Assembly: GCA_964522485.1 (NCBI GenBank)
Contig: CAZFUS010000012.1
Location: 1 to 47,181, forward strand
Direction: 5' to 3'
DNA length: 47,181 nucleotides
Source of the DNA: Methylohalomonas sp964522485
GTDB taxonomy: Bacteria > Pseudomonadota > Gammaproteobacteria > Methylohalomonadales > Methylohalomonadaceae
The notes under the pieces were generated by a model that saw only the letters and a list, made by a program, of their open reading frames with translations, was not told the DNA's origin and did no database searches. The translations under genes and the position numbers were made by a program. Below are positions 18,049-24,789 of this stretch, piece by piece (position 1 is the first letter of the stretch; each line of letters opens with the position of its first letter).

Positions 18049-19526
18049 TGAGTCAGCAACTGCCGGCCCTGCAGGTGGTTTTGCCACTGGCGGTTGCGGC
18101 TTTGGCCGTGCTGCTGCACCGGGGCATGCTGGCCTGGTTGCTGGCGCTGCTCACCAGCTGGGCCTGTTTCGCCATCGCCTGCCTGCTGCTGCAACAGGTT
18201 CTGACCGAAGGCAGCATTTCGTATGCCATGGGTGGCTGGGCGGCGCCGTGGGGTATCGAGTACCGGGTCGACATGCTGACGGCCTTCATTCTGATTATGG
18301 TCAGCCTGATCGGTGCTCTGGTCATGACCTACGCCAGGCGCAGCGTTGCAGACGAAATACCGGCCGATCGGATTTATCTGTTTTATGCTGCCTACCTGCT
18401 CAATCTTGCCGGTCTGCTGGGTGTGGTGATCACCGGCGATATCTTTAATCTGTTCGTCTTTATAGAAATCTCGTCGCTATCGTCATACGCCTTGATCAGT
18501 CTGGGTCGTGAGCGCCAGGCGCTGCTCGCGGCCTACCGTTATCTGATTCTCGGCACACTGGGGGCGACCTTTATTCTGATCGGCATCGGCTATCTGTACG
18601 CCGTCACCGGAACATTGAACATGATGGATCTGGCAGCACGGCTGCCGGAAGTACAGCACACCCGAACTGCCAAGACCGCGCTCGGCTTCCTCACCATCGG
18701 CATCGCCCTGAAGACGGCCATTTTTCCGCTGCATCTGTGGCTGCCGAATGCCTACACTCACGCACCCAGCGTGGTGTCGACCTTCCTCGCGGGAACAACG
18801 ACCAAGGTGTTTCTGTATGTGCTGTTGCGGATCATGTATTCCGTGTTTGGCGAGGACTTTGTCTTCACCAGCATGCATCTGCACAGCATTCTGCTGCCAC
18901 TGGCGCTGGCCAGTGTCGTACTCGGTTCACTAGTCGCCATCTATCAGCACAACCTGAAGCGCATGCTGGCCTATTCCAGCATCGCCCAGATCGGCTATAT
19001 GGTGGTGGCGATCACACTGGTATCGGAAACCGGCGTGCAGGCGGGCGTGGTCCACATGTTCAATCATGCGCTGATCAAATCGGCGCTGTTTTTATGTCTC
19101 GGCTGTGTGATCTATCGTCTGGGCAGGGCGGATATGGAATCGGTGCGCGGGCTCGGGCGCACCATGCCCTGGACCATGGCGGCATTCGTGCTGGCAGGGC
19201 TGAGCCTGATCGGCGTGCCGCTGACCGCCGGCTTCATCAGCAAGTGGTATCTGGTGCTGGCGGCCATTGAACAGAACGACTGGATCACGACCGGTCTGAT
19301 CGTATTCGCTTCACTGCTGGCCGCGATCTATATATGGCGTGTCGTCGAGGCGGCCTATTTCCGTGAGCCCGCCGCCGGCCATACCACAGTACGCGAAGCG
19401 CCGCTGTCGATGCTGATCCCGACGTGGCTGCTGGTCGCGGCCAGTATCTATCTTGGCATCGACACCGGATTCACCGTCCCGTTTGCGGCACAGGCGGCGG
19501 CGGAATTGATGGCGGCGCCGTCATGA
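18048..19526 (+). CDS. MrpD/NuoM-like proton-conducting membrane subunit (first of three)
   Basis: About 14 membrane helices (492 aa). It has the family's charged in-membrane residues: the glutamate in FNLFVFIEISSLSSYALI and the lysine in LKTAIFPLHLWLPNAY, followed by HAPSVVSTFLAGTTTKV and LKRMLAYSSIAQIGYMV. It belongs to the antiporter-like MrpA/D-NuoL/M/N superfamily, and resembles MrpD most. The ATG overlaps the stop of the MrpC-like gene (TGATG); a GTG one codon earlier is also possible. Role: part of a multisubunit Na+/H+ antiporter or a complex I-like pump module in the inner membrane. Confidence 0.9.
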   Translation: MSQQLPALQVVLPLAVAALAVLLHRGMLAWLLALLTSWACFAIACLLLQQVLTEGSISYAMGGWAAPWGIEYRVDMLTAFILIMVSLIGALVMTYARRSVADEIPADRIYLFYAAYLLNLAGLLGVVITGDIFNLFVFIEISSLSSYALISLGRERQALLAAYRYLILGTLGATFILIGIGYLYAVTGTLNMMDLAARLPEVQHTRTAKTALGFLTIGIALKTAIFPLHLWLPNAYTHAPSVVSTFLAGTTTKVFLYVLLRIMYSVFGEDFVFTSMHLHSILLPLALASVVLGSLVAIYQHNLKRMLAYSSIAQIGYMVVAITLVSETGVQAGVVHMFNHALIKSALFLCLGCVIYRLGRADMESVRGLGRTMPWTMAAFVLAGLSLIGVPLTAGFISKWYLVLAAIEQNDWITTGLIVFASLLAAIYIWRVVEAAYFREPAAGHTTVREAPLSMLIPTWLLVAASIYLGIDTGFTVPFAAQAAAELMAAPS

Positions 19527-20995
19527 TCCTGACCTCGGAACAGGCTCTGCCGCTGTCGCTGCTGGTACCGCTTGCGGCGGCCGCTCTGATCCCGTTGGCC
19601 GGACGCTGGCCGAATCTGCGCGAGGCGGTCACCCTGCTCGGCGCCGTCGGCATGTTTCTGGTCGTGCTCAGTCTGGTACCCGGTGTGCTGGCGGGTGAGA
19701 GGCCGGCCTTTACCTGGATCGAGACGCTGCCGGGGTTGCCGATCAGGTTTGTGATCGAGCCGCTGGGCATGCTGTTCGGACTGATCGCCAGCGGCCTGTG
19801 GATCGTGAACTCGATCTATTCCATCGGTTACATGCGTGGCAACAAGGAACAACACCAGACGCGGTTCTATACGTTTTTTGCATTATCGCTGACCAGCGCC
19901 ATCGGCATCGCATTTGCCGGCAACCTGTTCACACTGTTTATCTTTTATGAAGCACTGACGCTGTCGACGTATCCACTGGTCGTGCATAAGGGAACGGAAG
20001 ACGCGAAACGCTCTGGCCGGTTGTATCTCGGGTTGTTACTCGGCAGTTCGATCGGTTTGCAGCTGGTGGCGATACTCTGGACCTGGTCGCTGACCGGCAC
20101 GGTGGATTTCACCGCCGGTGGTATTCTGAATGGCCATATCGAGGGGCCGGCCGTCGCGGTGTTGCTGGCGCTGTTCATGTTCGGTATCGGCAAGGCAGCG
20201 CTCATGCCGTTGCACCGCTGGTTGCCGGCAGCCATGGTCGCGCCGACGCCGGTCAGCGCGCTGCTGCATGCCGTGGCCGTTGTCAAGGCGGGTGTTTTCT
20301 CGGTAGTCAAGGTCATCGTTTATATCTTTGGCCTGGATCTGTTGAATGCCAGTCCGGGCACAGACTGGCTGCTGTATGTTGCCGGTGCCAGTATTCTGAT
20401 CGCCTCGATCATCGCGCTGCGCTCGGACAATCTGAAACGCCGGCTGGCCTATTCAACGGTCAGCCAGCTTTCCTATGTCACCATGGCGGCCGCGATTCTG
20501 GCGCCGTTGTCGACGGCCGGGGCCGTGCTGCATATCGCTGCCCATGCCTTCGGCAAGATCACGCTGTTTTTTGCTGCCGGTGCGATCTATACCGCCTCGA
20601 AAAAAACCGAAGTCAGCCAGCTCGCGGGACTGGGCCGGCGCATGCCCTGGACCATGGGGGCATTCGCCATCGGCAGTCTGTCGATGATCGGTCTGCCACC
20701 AACAGCCGGCTTTCTGAGCAAATGGTACATGCTGCTGGGTGCGTTCGATGCGCAACAGATGGTCGCCGTCAGCGTGATTATTATAAGCACCCTGCTCAAT
20801 GCCGGTTACTTTCTGCCGATTGTCTATGCCGCTTTCTTCAGGCGGGAAACGCTGGTCAAGGAAGGCCGTGAAAATCACGGCGAAGCACCCTGGCCCACGG
20901 TGCTGGCACTGATGGTCACTGCGGTCGGTACGATCCTGCTGTTTGCCTATCCCGCACCGGTGTTGCAACTCGCCCACGGCGTCCTGGGAGACTGA
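19523..20995 (+). CDS. MrpD/NuoL-like proton-conducting membrane subunit (second of three)
   Basis: 490 aa from the ATG that overlaps the preceding stop (ATGA); the frame is open further upstream, but there it only shadows the preceding gene. Conserved elements are the glutamate in LFTLFIFYEALTLSTYPLV, the lysine in GIGKAALMPLHRWLP followed by PTPVSALLHAVAVVKAGVF, and LKRRLAYSTVSQLSYV. The VSALLHA...VKAG pattern is nearer to NuoL/MrpA N-terminal domains than the other two paralogues in this operon. At this length it lacks the long C-terminal extension of MrpA. Confidence 0.9.
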   Translation: MILTSEQALPLSLLVPLAAAALIPLAGRWPNLREAVTLLGAVGMFLVVLSLVPGVLAGERPAFTWIETLPGLPIRFVIEPLGMLFGLIASGLWIVNSIYSIGYMRGNKEQHQTRFYTFFALSLTSAIGIAFAGNLFTLFIFYEALTLSTYPLVVHKGTEDAKRSGRLYLGLLLGSSIGLQLVAILWTWSLTGTVDFTAGGILNGHIEGPAVAVLLALFMFGIGKAALMPLHRWLPAAMVAPTPVSALLHAVAVVKAGVFSVVKVIVYIFGLDLLNASPGTDWLLYVAGASILIASIIALRSDNLKRRLAYSTVSQLSYVTMAAAILAPLSTAGAVLHIAAHAFGKITLFFAAGAIYTASKKTEVSQLAGLGRRMPWTMGAFAIGSLSMIGLPPTAGFLSKWYMLLGAFDAQQMVAVSVIIISTLLNAGYFLPIVYAAFFRRETLVKEGRENHGEAPWPTVLALMVTAVGTILLFAYPAPVLQLAHGVLGD

Positions 20996-20997
20996 TC

Positions 20998-21243
20998 ATG
21001 GCGGATAGGCATCCATTTTACCGTCCCGAGAATCGTCGCCGTCTGAAATTCATCGGGCTGGTATTGGCGGTTCTGTCACTGCTGGCCGAGCTGTTCGTTT
21101 CCATGCACGGCCATTTCGGCTTCGATGACGTATTCGGCTTCAATGCTGTCAGCGGACTCATCGGTACGGCCGGTCTGATTGTTGTCGCATTCATCGCATT
21201 CCTGATCCTGCAGCGCGAGGACGACTATTACGATGCCGATTGA
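20998..21243 (+). CDS. Small two-helix membrane protein of the Mrp-like operon
   Basis: 81 residues: a basic N-terminus (RPENRRRLKF), two hydrophobic helices (about 18-38 and 50-73) and an acidic tail (REDDYYDAD). It starts 2 bases after one antiporter subunit and overlaps the next by 11 bases, so it is clearly part of the operon. I do not recognise the family. Size and position suggest a structural accessory subunit. Confidence 0.8.
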   Translation: MADRHPFYRPENRRRLKFIGLVLAVLSLLAELFVSMHGHFGFDDVFGFNAVSGLIGTAGLIVVAFIAFLILQREDDYYDAD

Positions 21244-22933
21244 ATGGCTGCCGACGTCACTGCATCCGGGGCTGCTGCTGATTGCCGGCGCAGGGCTCGT
21301 GCCGTTTGCGCGCGGCTGGTCACGCGCTGCGCTGGTGATGCTGCTGCCGCTGATTGCGCTGTACCTGGCCTGGCAATTGCCGACCGGCCGGGCACTGGAA
21401 GTGGCATTTCTGGATTACACGCTGACGTTCATCGCCGTGGATTACCTGGGACGGCTGTTTGCCATCGTCTTTGCGTTGATGACTTTTGCCGGCATGCTGT
21501 ACTGCTGTGTCCAGGCCAGCCGGCTTGAGCAGTGTGCCGCGCTGGTGTATGCCGGATCGGCTCTGGGTGCGGTGCTGGCCGGTGATCTGATTACGCTGTT
21601 CATTTTCTGGGAACTGATGGCGATTGGTTCGACGGTGGTGATCTGGGCAAATCGCACGTCGGCTGCCTGGAAGGCCAGTCTGCGTTACCTGCAGATCCAC
21701 CTATTGGGCGGGGTGGTGCTGATGGCCGGCATTGCCGCCCATGTTCAGGCGACGGGCAGTACGAATTTCGTGCTGCTGGCCGCGCTGGAAACCCCTGCGA
21801 GCTGGCTGATCCTGGCCGGTTTTCTGATCAATGCCGCCGCCTGGCCGTTGTCGGCCTGGGTGGCCGATGCCTATCCGGAATCTTCGTTCAGCGGCATGGT
21901 ATTTCTATCGGCATTTACGACCAAGACCGCCGTCTACGTCCTGCTGCGGATGTTCCCCGGTGCCGAAGTGCTGATAGTGATCGGACTGGTCATGGCCGTT
22001 TACGGCATCATCTATGCGCTGCTGGAAAACGATATCCGCCGTATCCTGGCTTATAGTATCGTCAATCAGGTGGGTTTCATGCTCGTTGGTATCGGTATTG
22101 GCACCGAGCTGGCGCTGAACGGTGCCGCCGCCCAGGCTTTTGTTCATATCATCTACAAGGCGCTGCTGCTGATGACTGCCGGTGCGGTCATGTTCCAGAC
22201 CGGACGGCGCAAATGCAGCGATCTCGGCGGCCTGTTTCAGAGCATGCCGTTAACGACGGCCTGTGCCATTGTCGGCGCTCTTACCGTGATGGCGTTTCCG
22301 CTGACATCGGGCTTCGTGACCAAATCGATGATCAATGCCGCGGCAGCCGAGCAGCACCTGGTCTGGACGTGGCTGCTGCTGCAGGCAGGTTCCGCCGGTG
22401 CCGTGCTGCACGCCGGGCTCAAATATCCCTGGTTCGTATTCTTCCACAGGGATTCAGGACTACGGCCGAAGGATCCGCCGCTTAACATGCGTCTGGGAAT
22501 GCTGTTGCTGGCCTTTTTATGCATTCTGATCGGCATGGCGCCGTGTTCACTGTATCAGATGCTGCCGTACCCGGTGGATTACGAACCCTATACTGCTGCG
22601 CACGTCGTCGCCCAGTTGCAACTGCTGTTCTTCGCGGCGCTGATCTTTTTCCTGGTTCTACCCTGGCTCAAACCTGAACAGACGATCACGCTGGATACGG
22701 ACTGGCTGTATCGCCGGCTGTTACCGGCAACGCTGCCGCCGGTTTTTGCCATGATCGGCTGGCTGCTCAGATTGATGGGCCGGTTCAATGAGGTTTTAAA
22801 GCGTTGGATGGAAGCCGGCATCCGTCTGATCGGCAGGCAGGACGACAGACTCGCCAGTGATGTTGCCATAGGCGAGTCCGTGTTCATGGTGGTCCTGTTG
22901 CTTGGGATCTGTGTTTTCCTTTATCTGGCCTGA
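21233..22933 (+). CDS. MrpD/NuoL/M-like proton-conducting membrane subunit (third of three)
   Basis: 566 aa with 14 or more helices, the most diverged of the three paralogues. The in-membrane glutamate is in LITLFIFWELMAIGSTVVIWA. The usual lysine motif position reads NAAAWPLSAWVADAYPESS, so the TM lysine before the proline is replaced by Ala-Ala. The later lysine (SAFTTKTAVYVLLRMF) and RRILAYSIVNQVGFMLVG are kept. The C-terminal 80 residues hold amphipathic charged segments and a final helix. It ends the operon; the next gene, a phosphopantetheinyl transferase, is unrelated. Confidence 0.88.
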   Translation: MPIEWLPTSLHPGLLLIAGAGLVPFARGWSRAALVMLLPLIALYLAWQLPTGRALEVAFLDYTLTFIAVDYLGRLFAIVFALMTFAGMLYCCVQASRLEQCAALVYAGSALGAVLAGDLITLFIFWELMAIGSTVVIWANRTSAAWKASLRYLQIHLLGGVVLMAGIAAHVQATGSTNFVLLAALETPASWLILAGFLINAAAWPLSAWVADAYPESSFSGMVFLSAFTTKTAVYVLLRMFPGAEVLIVIGLVMAVYGIIYALLENDIRRILAYSIVNQVGFMLVGIGIGTELALNGAAAQAFVHIIYKALLLMTAGAVMFQTGRRKCSDLGGLFQSMPLTTACAIVGALTVMAFPLTSGFVTKSMINAAAAEQHLVWTWLLLQAGSAGAVLHAGLKYPWFVFFHRDSGLRPKDPPLNMRLGMLLLAFLCILIGMAPCSLYQMLPYPVDYEPYTAAHVVAQLQLLFFAALIFFLVLPWLKPEQTITLDTDWLYRRLLPATLPPVFAMIGWLLRLMGRFNEVLKRWMEAGIRLIGRQDDRLASDVAIGESVFMVVLLLGICVFLYLA

Positions 22934-23022
22934 ACGGCCGACACCACTGTTGCCGTTTTTCATCTGCGCGGATGCATGGATGACCTTGCAGCATCCCGGG
23001 TCGATACAGTACTCCCATGAAT

Positions 23023-23034
23023 AGAATATATTCT
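23023..23034. promoter_or_regulatory. Perfect 12-bp palindrome upstream of the phosphopantetheinyl transferase
   Basis: AGAATATATTCT reads the same on both strands and lies 36 bases before the ATG at 23071, next to a TTGACT that could be a -35. It looks like a dimeric operator; the regulator is unknown. Confidence 0.35.
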
Positions 23035-23070
23035 TGACTAAACTACATTGAGGAAAACCCTGGAACCAGC

Positions 23071-23715
23071 ATGTTATCGGTCTTTGTGAATAATAGTTGT
23101 GCTTATGGCTGGTTGGATCTCAGGGATACCACTGCAGTGTCACGCATGCAACGCTTGATGATTGATGAAGATCAGCCAGGGCGCTTAAAAGATAAAGCCG
23201 ATACTCGCAATAGAGCCAGTTCGGTGATGGCGAGGACACTGTTGCGATTTCTGGCAGCCGGTCTAGCCGGGACAAGTCCCGACACCGTTCAGATATTCAA
23301 GGACAGTTCAGGAAGACCCTGGGTCTGCAGCCAGGGCCATGAACGCAGACAATACGCCAGTCTTTCACACAGCCGGGATCTGGTGGCAGCCGCCATAGAT
23401 GTTTACAGACCCATCGGCATTGACATTGAATTCGATCGTGTGGAGCGGAATTATACCGCCATCGCGAACCGCATCTTCACGGAACAAATTGCCCGGCTCA
23501 TTAAATCGGCTGCTGATTTCTATCGCTGCTGGTGTCTGTATGAAGCCTGGATCAAAGCCGGTAGCAGCGGTTCTGATCGCTGGAAGGCTGATGACAGAAT
23601 CATTACATTAATTGACGGTCTGTTACTGAACCAAAGCGGCGCCAGCAAACGGCATGGAGATGGCATCTTTTTGCCCATGGCTGAAGGCTATACTGGCTGC
23701 GTGTTTCACGCTTGA
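23071..23715 (+). CDS. 4'-phosphopantetheinyl transferase (Sfp/AcpT-like)
   Basis: Transfers the phosphopantetheine arm from CoA to a carrier protein (214 aa). The two core motifs are visible: GIDIE at 116-120 (Mg2+ ligands Asp118, Glu120) after SLSHSRDLVAAAID, and the second motif WCLYEAWIK at 154-162 with Glu158 and Lys162. In the canonical W-x-x-K-E-A-x-x-K the first Lys is Tyr157 here, an uncommon substitution. It is short and lacks the Sfp N-terminal repeat extension, like AcpT-type enzymes. No carrier protein, PKS or NRPS gene is in the window. It converges on the hopanoid operon. Confidence 0.85.
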   Translation: MLSVFVNNSCAYGWLDLRDTTAVSRMQRLMIDEDQPGRLKDKADTRNRASSVMARTLLRFLAAGLAGTSPDTVQIFKDSSGRPWVCSQGHERRQYASLSHSRDLVAAAIDVYRPIGIDIEFDRVERNYTAIANRIFTEQIARLIKSAADFYRCWCLYEAWIKAGSSGSDRWKADDRIITLIDGLLLNQSGASKRHGDGIFLPMAEGYTGCVFHA

Positions 23716-23869
23716 AGGGGAAGCGCCGTTGTGAGGTGAATTCCGGCACGCAATCGGATTATCGTCTTCTCGCTCACTCAGACTAATTCCGATGTCCTGC
23801 ATGACAATCCTTGCCACCAACTGTCGGGTGTGGCGACGACAATTCAATCAGGTCTTCGTGACGTGAAAA

Positions 23870-23885
23870 TCCCCCATTTGGGGGA
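23870..23885. promoter_or_regulatory. Inverted repeat TCCCCC-ATTT-GGGGGA
   Basis: Perfect 6-bp arms around ATTT. As RNA it would form a stable short hairpin. As DNA it resembles an operator for a dimeric activator. No gene starts close downstream, so a terminator or processing role after the transferase gene is as likely. Confidence 0.4.
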
Positions 23886-23933
23886 CGAAATTTCTGGTTT
23901 TGATGTTTATATTGAATTCCAGGACCGTAGCAA

Positions 23934-23954
23934 CGTTTCAAGGGAATTGAAACG
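23934..23954. repeat. Inverted repeat CGTTTCAA-N5-TTGAAACG
   Basis: Perfect 8-bp arms separated by GGGAA, in gene-free DNA. The arm resembles some CRISPR repeat ends, but there is a single copy and no spacer array. Confidence 0.4.
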
Positions 23955-24107
23955 CTCAGGGATGACAGGGACTTTAAAAGTTTCACGGAAGTTGAACCGA
24001 GCCAGGGAGGGCTCCCCCTATCAATATCCCGGAATTCCCGGGAAATTTTCCTGATTGGCTAAATTTTAAGCGCAACACTAACATGACATTTATTGTTATC
24101 CGCGGCT

Positions 24108-24755
24108 TCAATTCTCTTGCCGGGATAGCATGACATTGTGTCTGACCCGAAGATATTCGAACAAAGTCCAGAGGGCAAACAGCGGTGCGCCAATGATGGA
24201 CAGAATCAGAAAAACATGCAGACCGTCGAGTAGCGTTACCAACGGTATTAAATAAAGTATATCCTCAATCTCAATACCGGCCATATGTGGCTGTCGTGCC
24301 AGCTTCCGCTCCATATTGTTTTCAATATAGGCACGCATATAGAAAATGGCGGCCACAGCAAGACCTGCAACCAGGCCCATGACGGCATCCCAGTGTCCAA
24401 AACCCTTTAAACTTGCCCCGATGCCGATACCCACAAACAGCAGGATATTCGTGGCGCCATCAGCTACAAGATCGTAGATATGTCCGGTCTGACTGGATTT
24501 GCCCGTTAACCTCGCCAGCTCACCATCAGTATGATCAATAAAGTGAGACATTATGAAGCATAAAGCGCCAAGATTCGTGAATAGATAATCGCCCTGCGCC
24601 AGTCCCCAGGCAGCAAGCAAACCAAGTATCAGCCGCAGTGTTGTGAGATGATTGGGGCTGATAAAAGTGTTTCTTAAAGGATATATCAGTTGATATGCCA
24701 GCCGGGCATCCCAGGGTTTATTTTCCTGTATCGATTCTTTCTTGATTTCAGACAT
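24108..24755 (-). CDS. CDP-alcohol phosphatidyltransferase in the hopanoid operon
   Basis: Integral membrane enzyme (215 aa) that joins a CDP-activated lipid or alcohol to an alcohol acceptor. The family signature D-x2-D-G-x2-A-R-x8-G-x3-D-x3-D is exact: Asp74, Asp77, Gly78, Ala81, Arg82, Gly91, Asp95 and Asp99. Several membrane helices flank it. It is not readable as PgsA or PssA from the sequence alone. It lies 34 bases downstream of hpnN as the last gene of the operon. This placement suggests a polar-lipid product used with hopanoids, or a hopanoid acceptor; that is an inference. Confidence 0.85.
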   Translation of the reverse strand: MSEIKKESIQENKPWDARLAYQLIYPLRNTFISPNHLTTLRLILGLLAAWGLAQGDYLFTNLGALCFIMSHFIDHTDGELARLTGKSSQTGHIYDLVADGATNILLFVGIGIGASLKGFGHWDAVMGLVAGLAVAAIFYMRAYIENNMERKLARQPHMAGIEIEDILYLIPLVTLLDGLHVFLILSIIGAPLFALWTLFEYLRVRHNVMLSRQEN

Positions 24756-24789
24756 GAGCGTTTTGCCAGGAAAGACCTTGTTCGTGGTT

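Larger units (their letters stand above)
23716..24107. other. Gene-free convergent region with two inverted repeats
   Basis: 392 bases between two converging genes, with no credible reading frame. It holds a C5/G5 hairpin at 23870-23885, an 8-bp inverted repeat at 23934-23954, and weaker self-complementary G/C blocks near 24005-24045 (GAGCC/GGCTC on the minus strand and TTCCCGGGAA). These may act as terminators for one or both operons, though none has a proper T-run. Confidence 0.6.

Noticed and set aside
23934..23954. Possible CRISPR repeat
   Set aside because: The arm resembles CRISPR repeat ends, but there is only one copy, no spacers, and no cas genes in the window.
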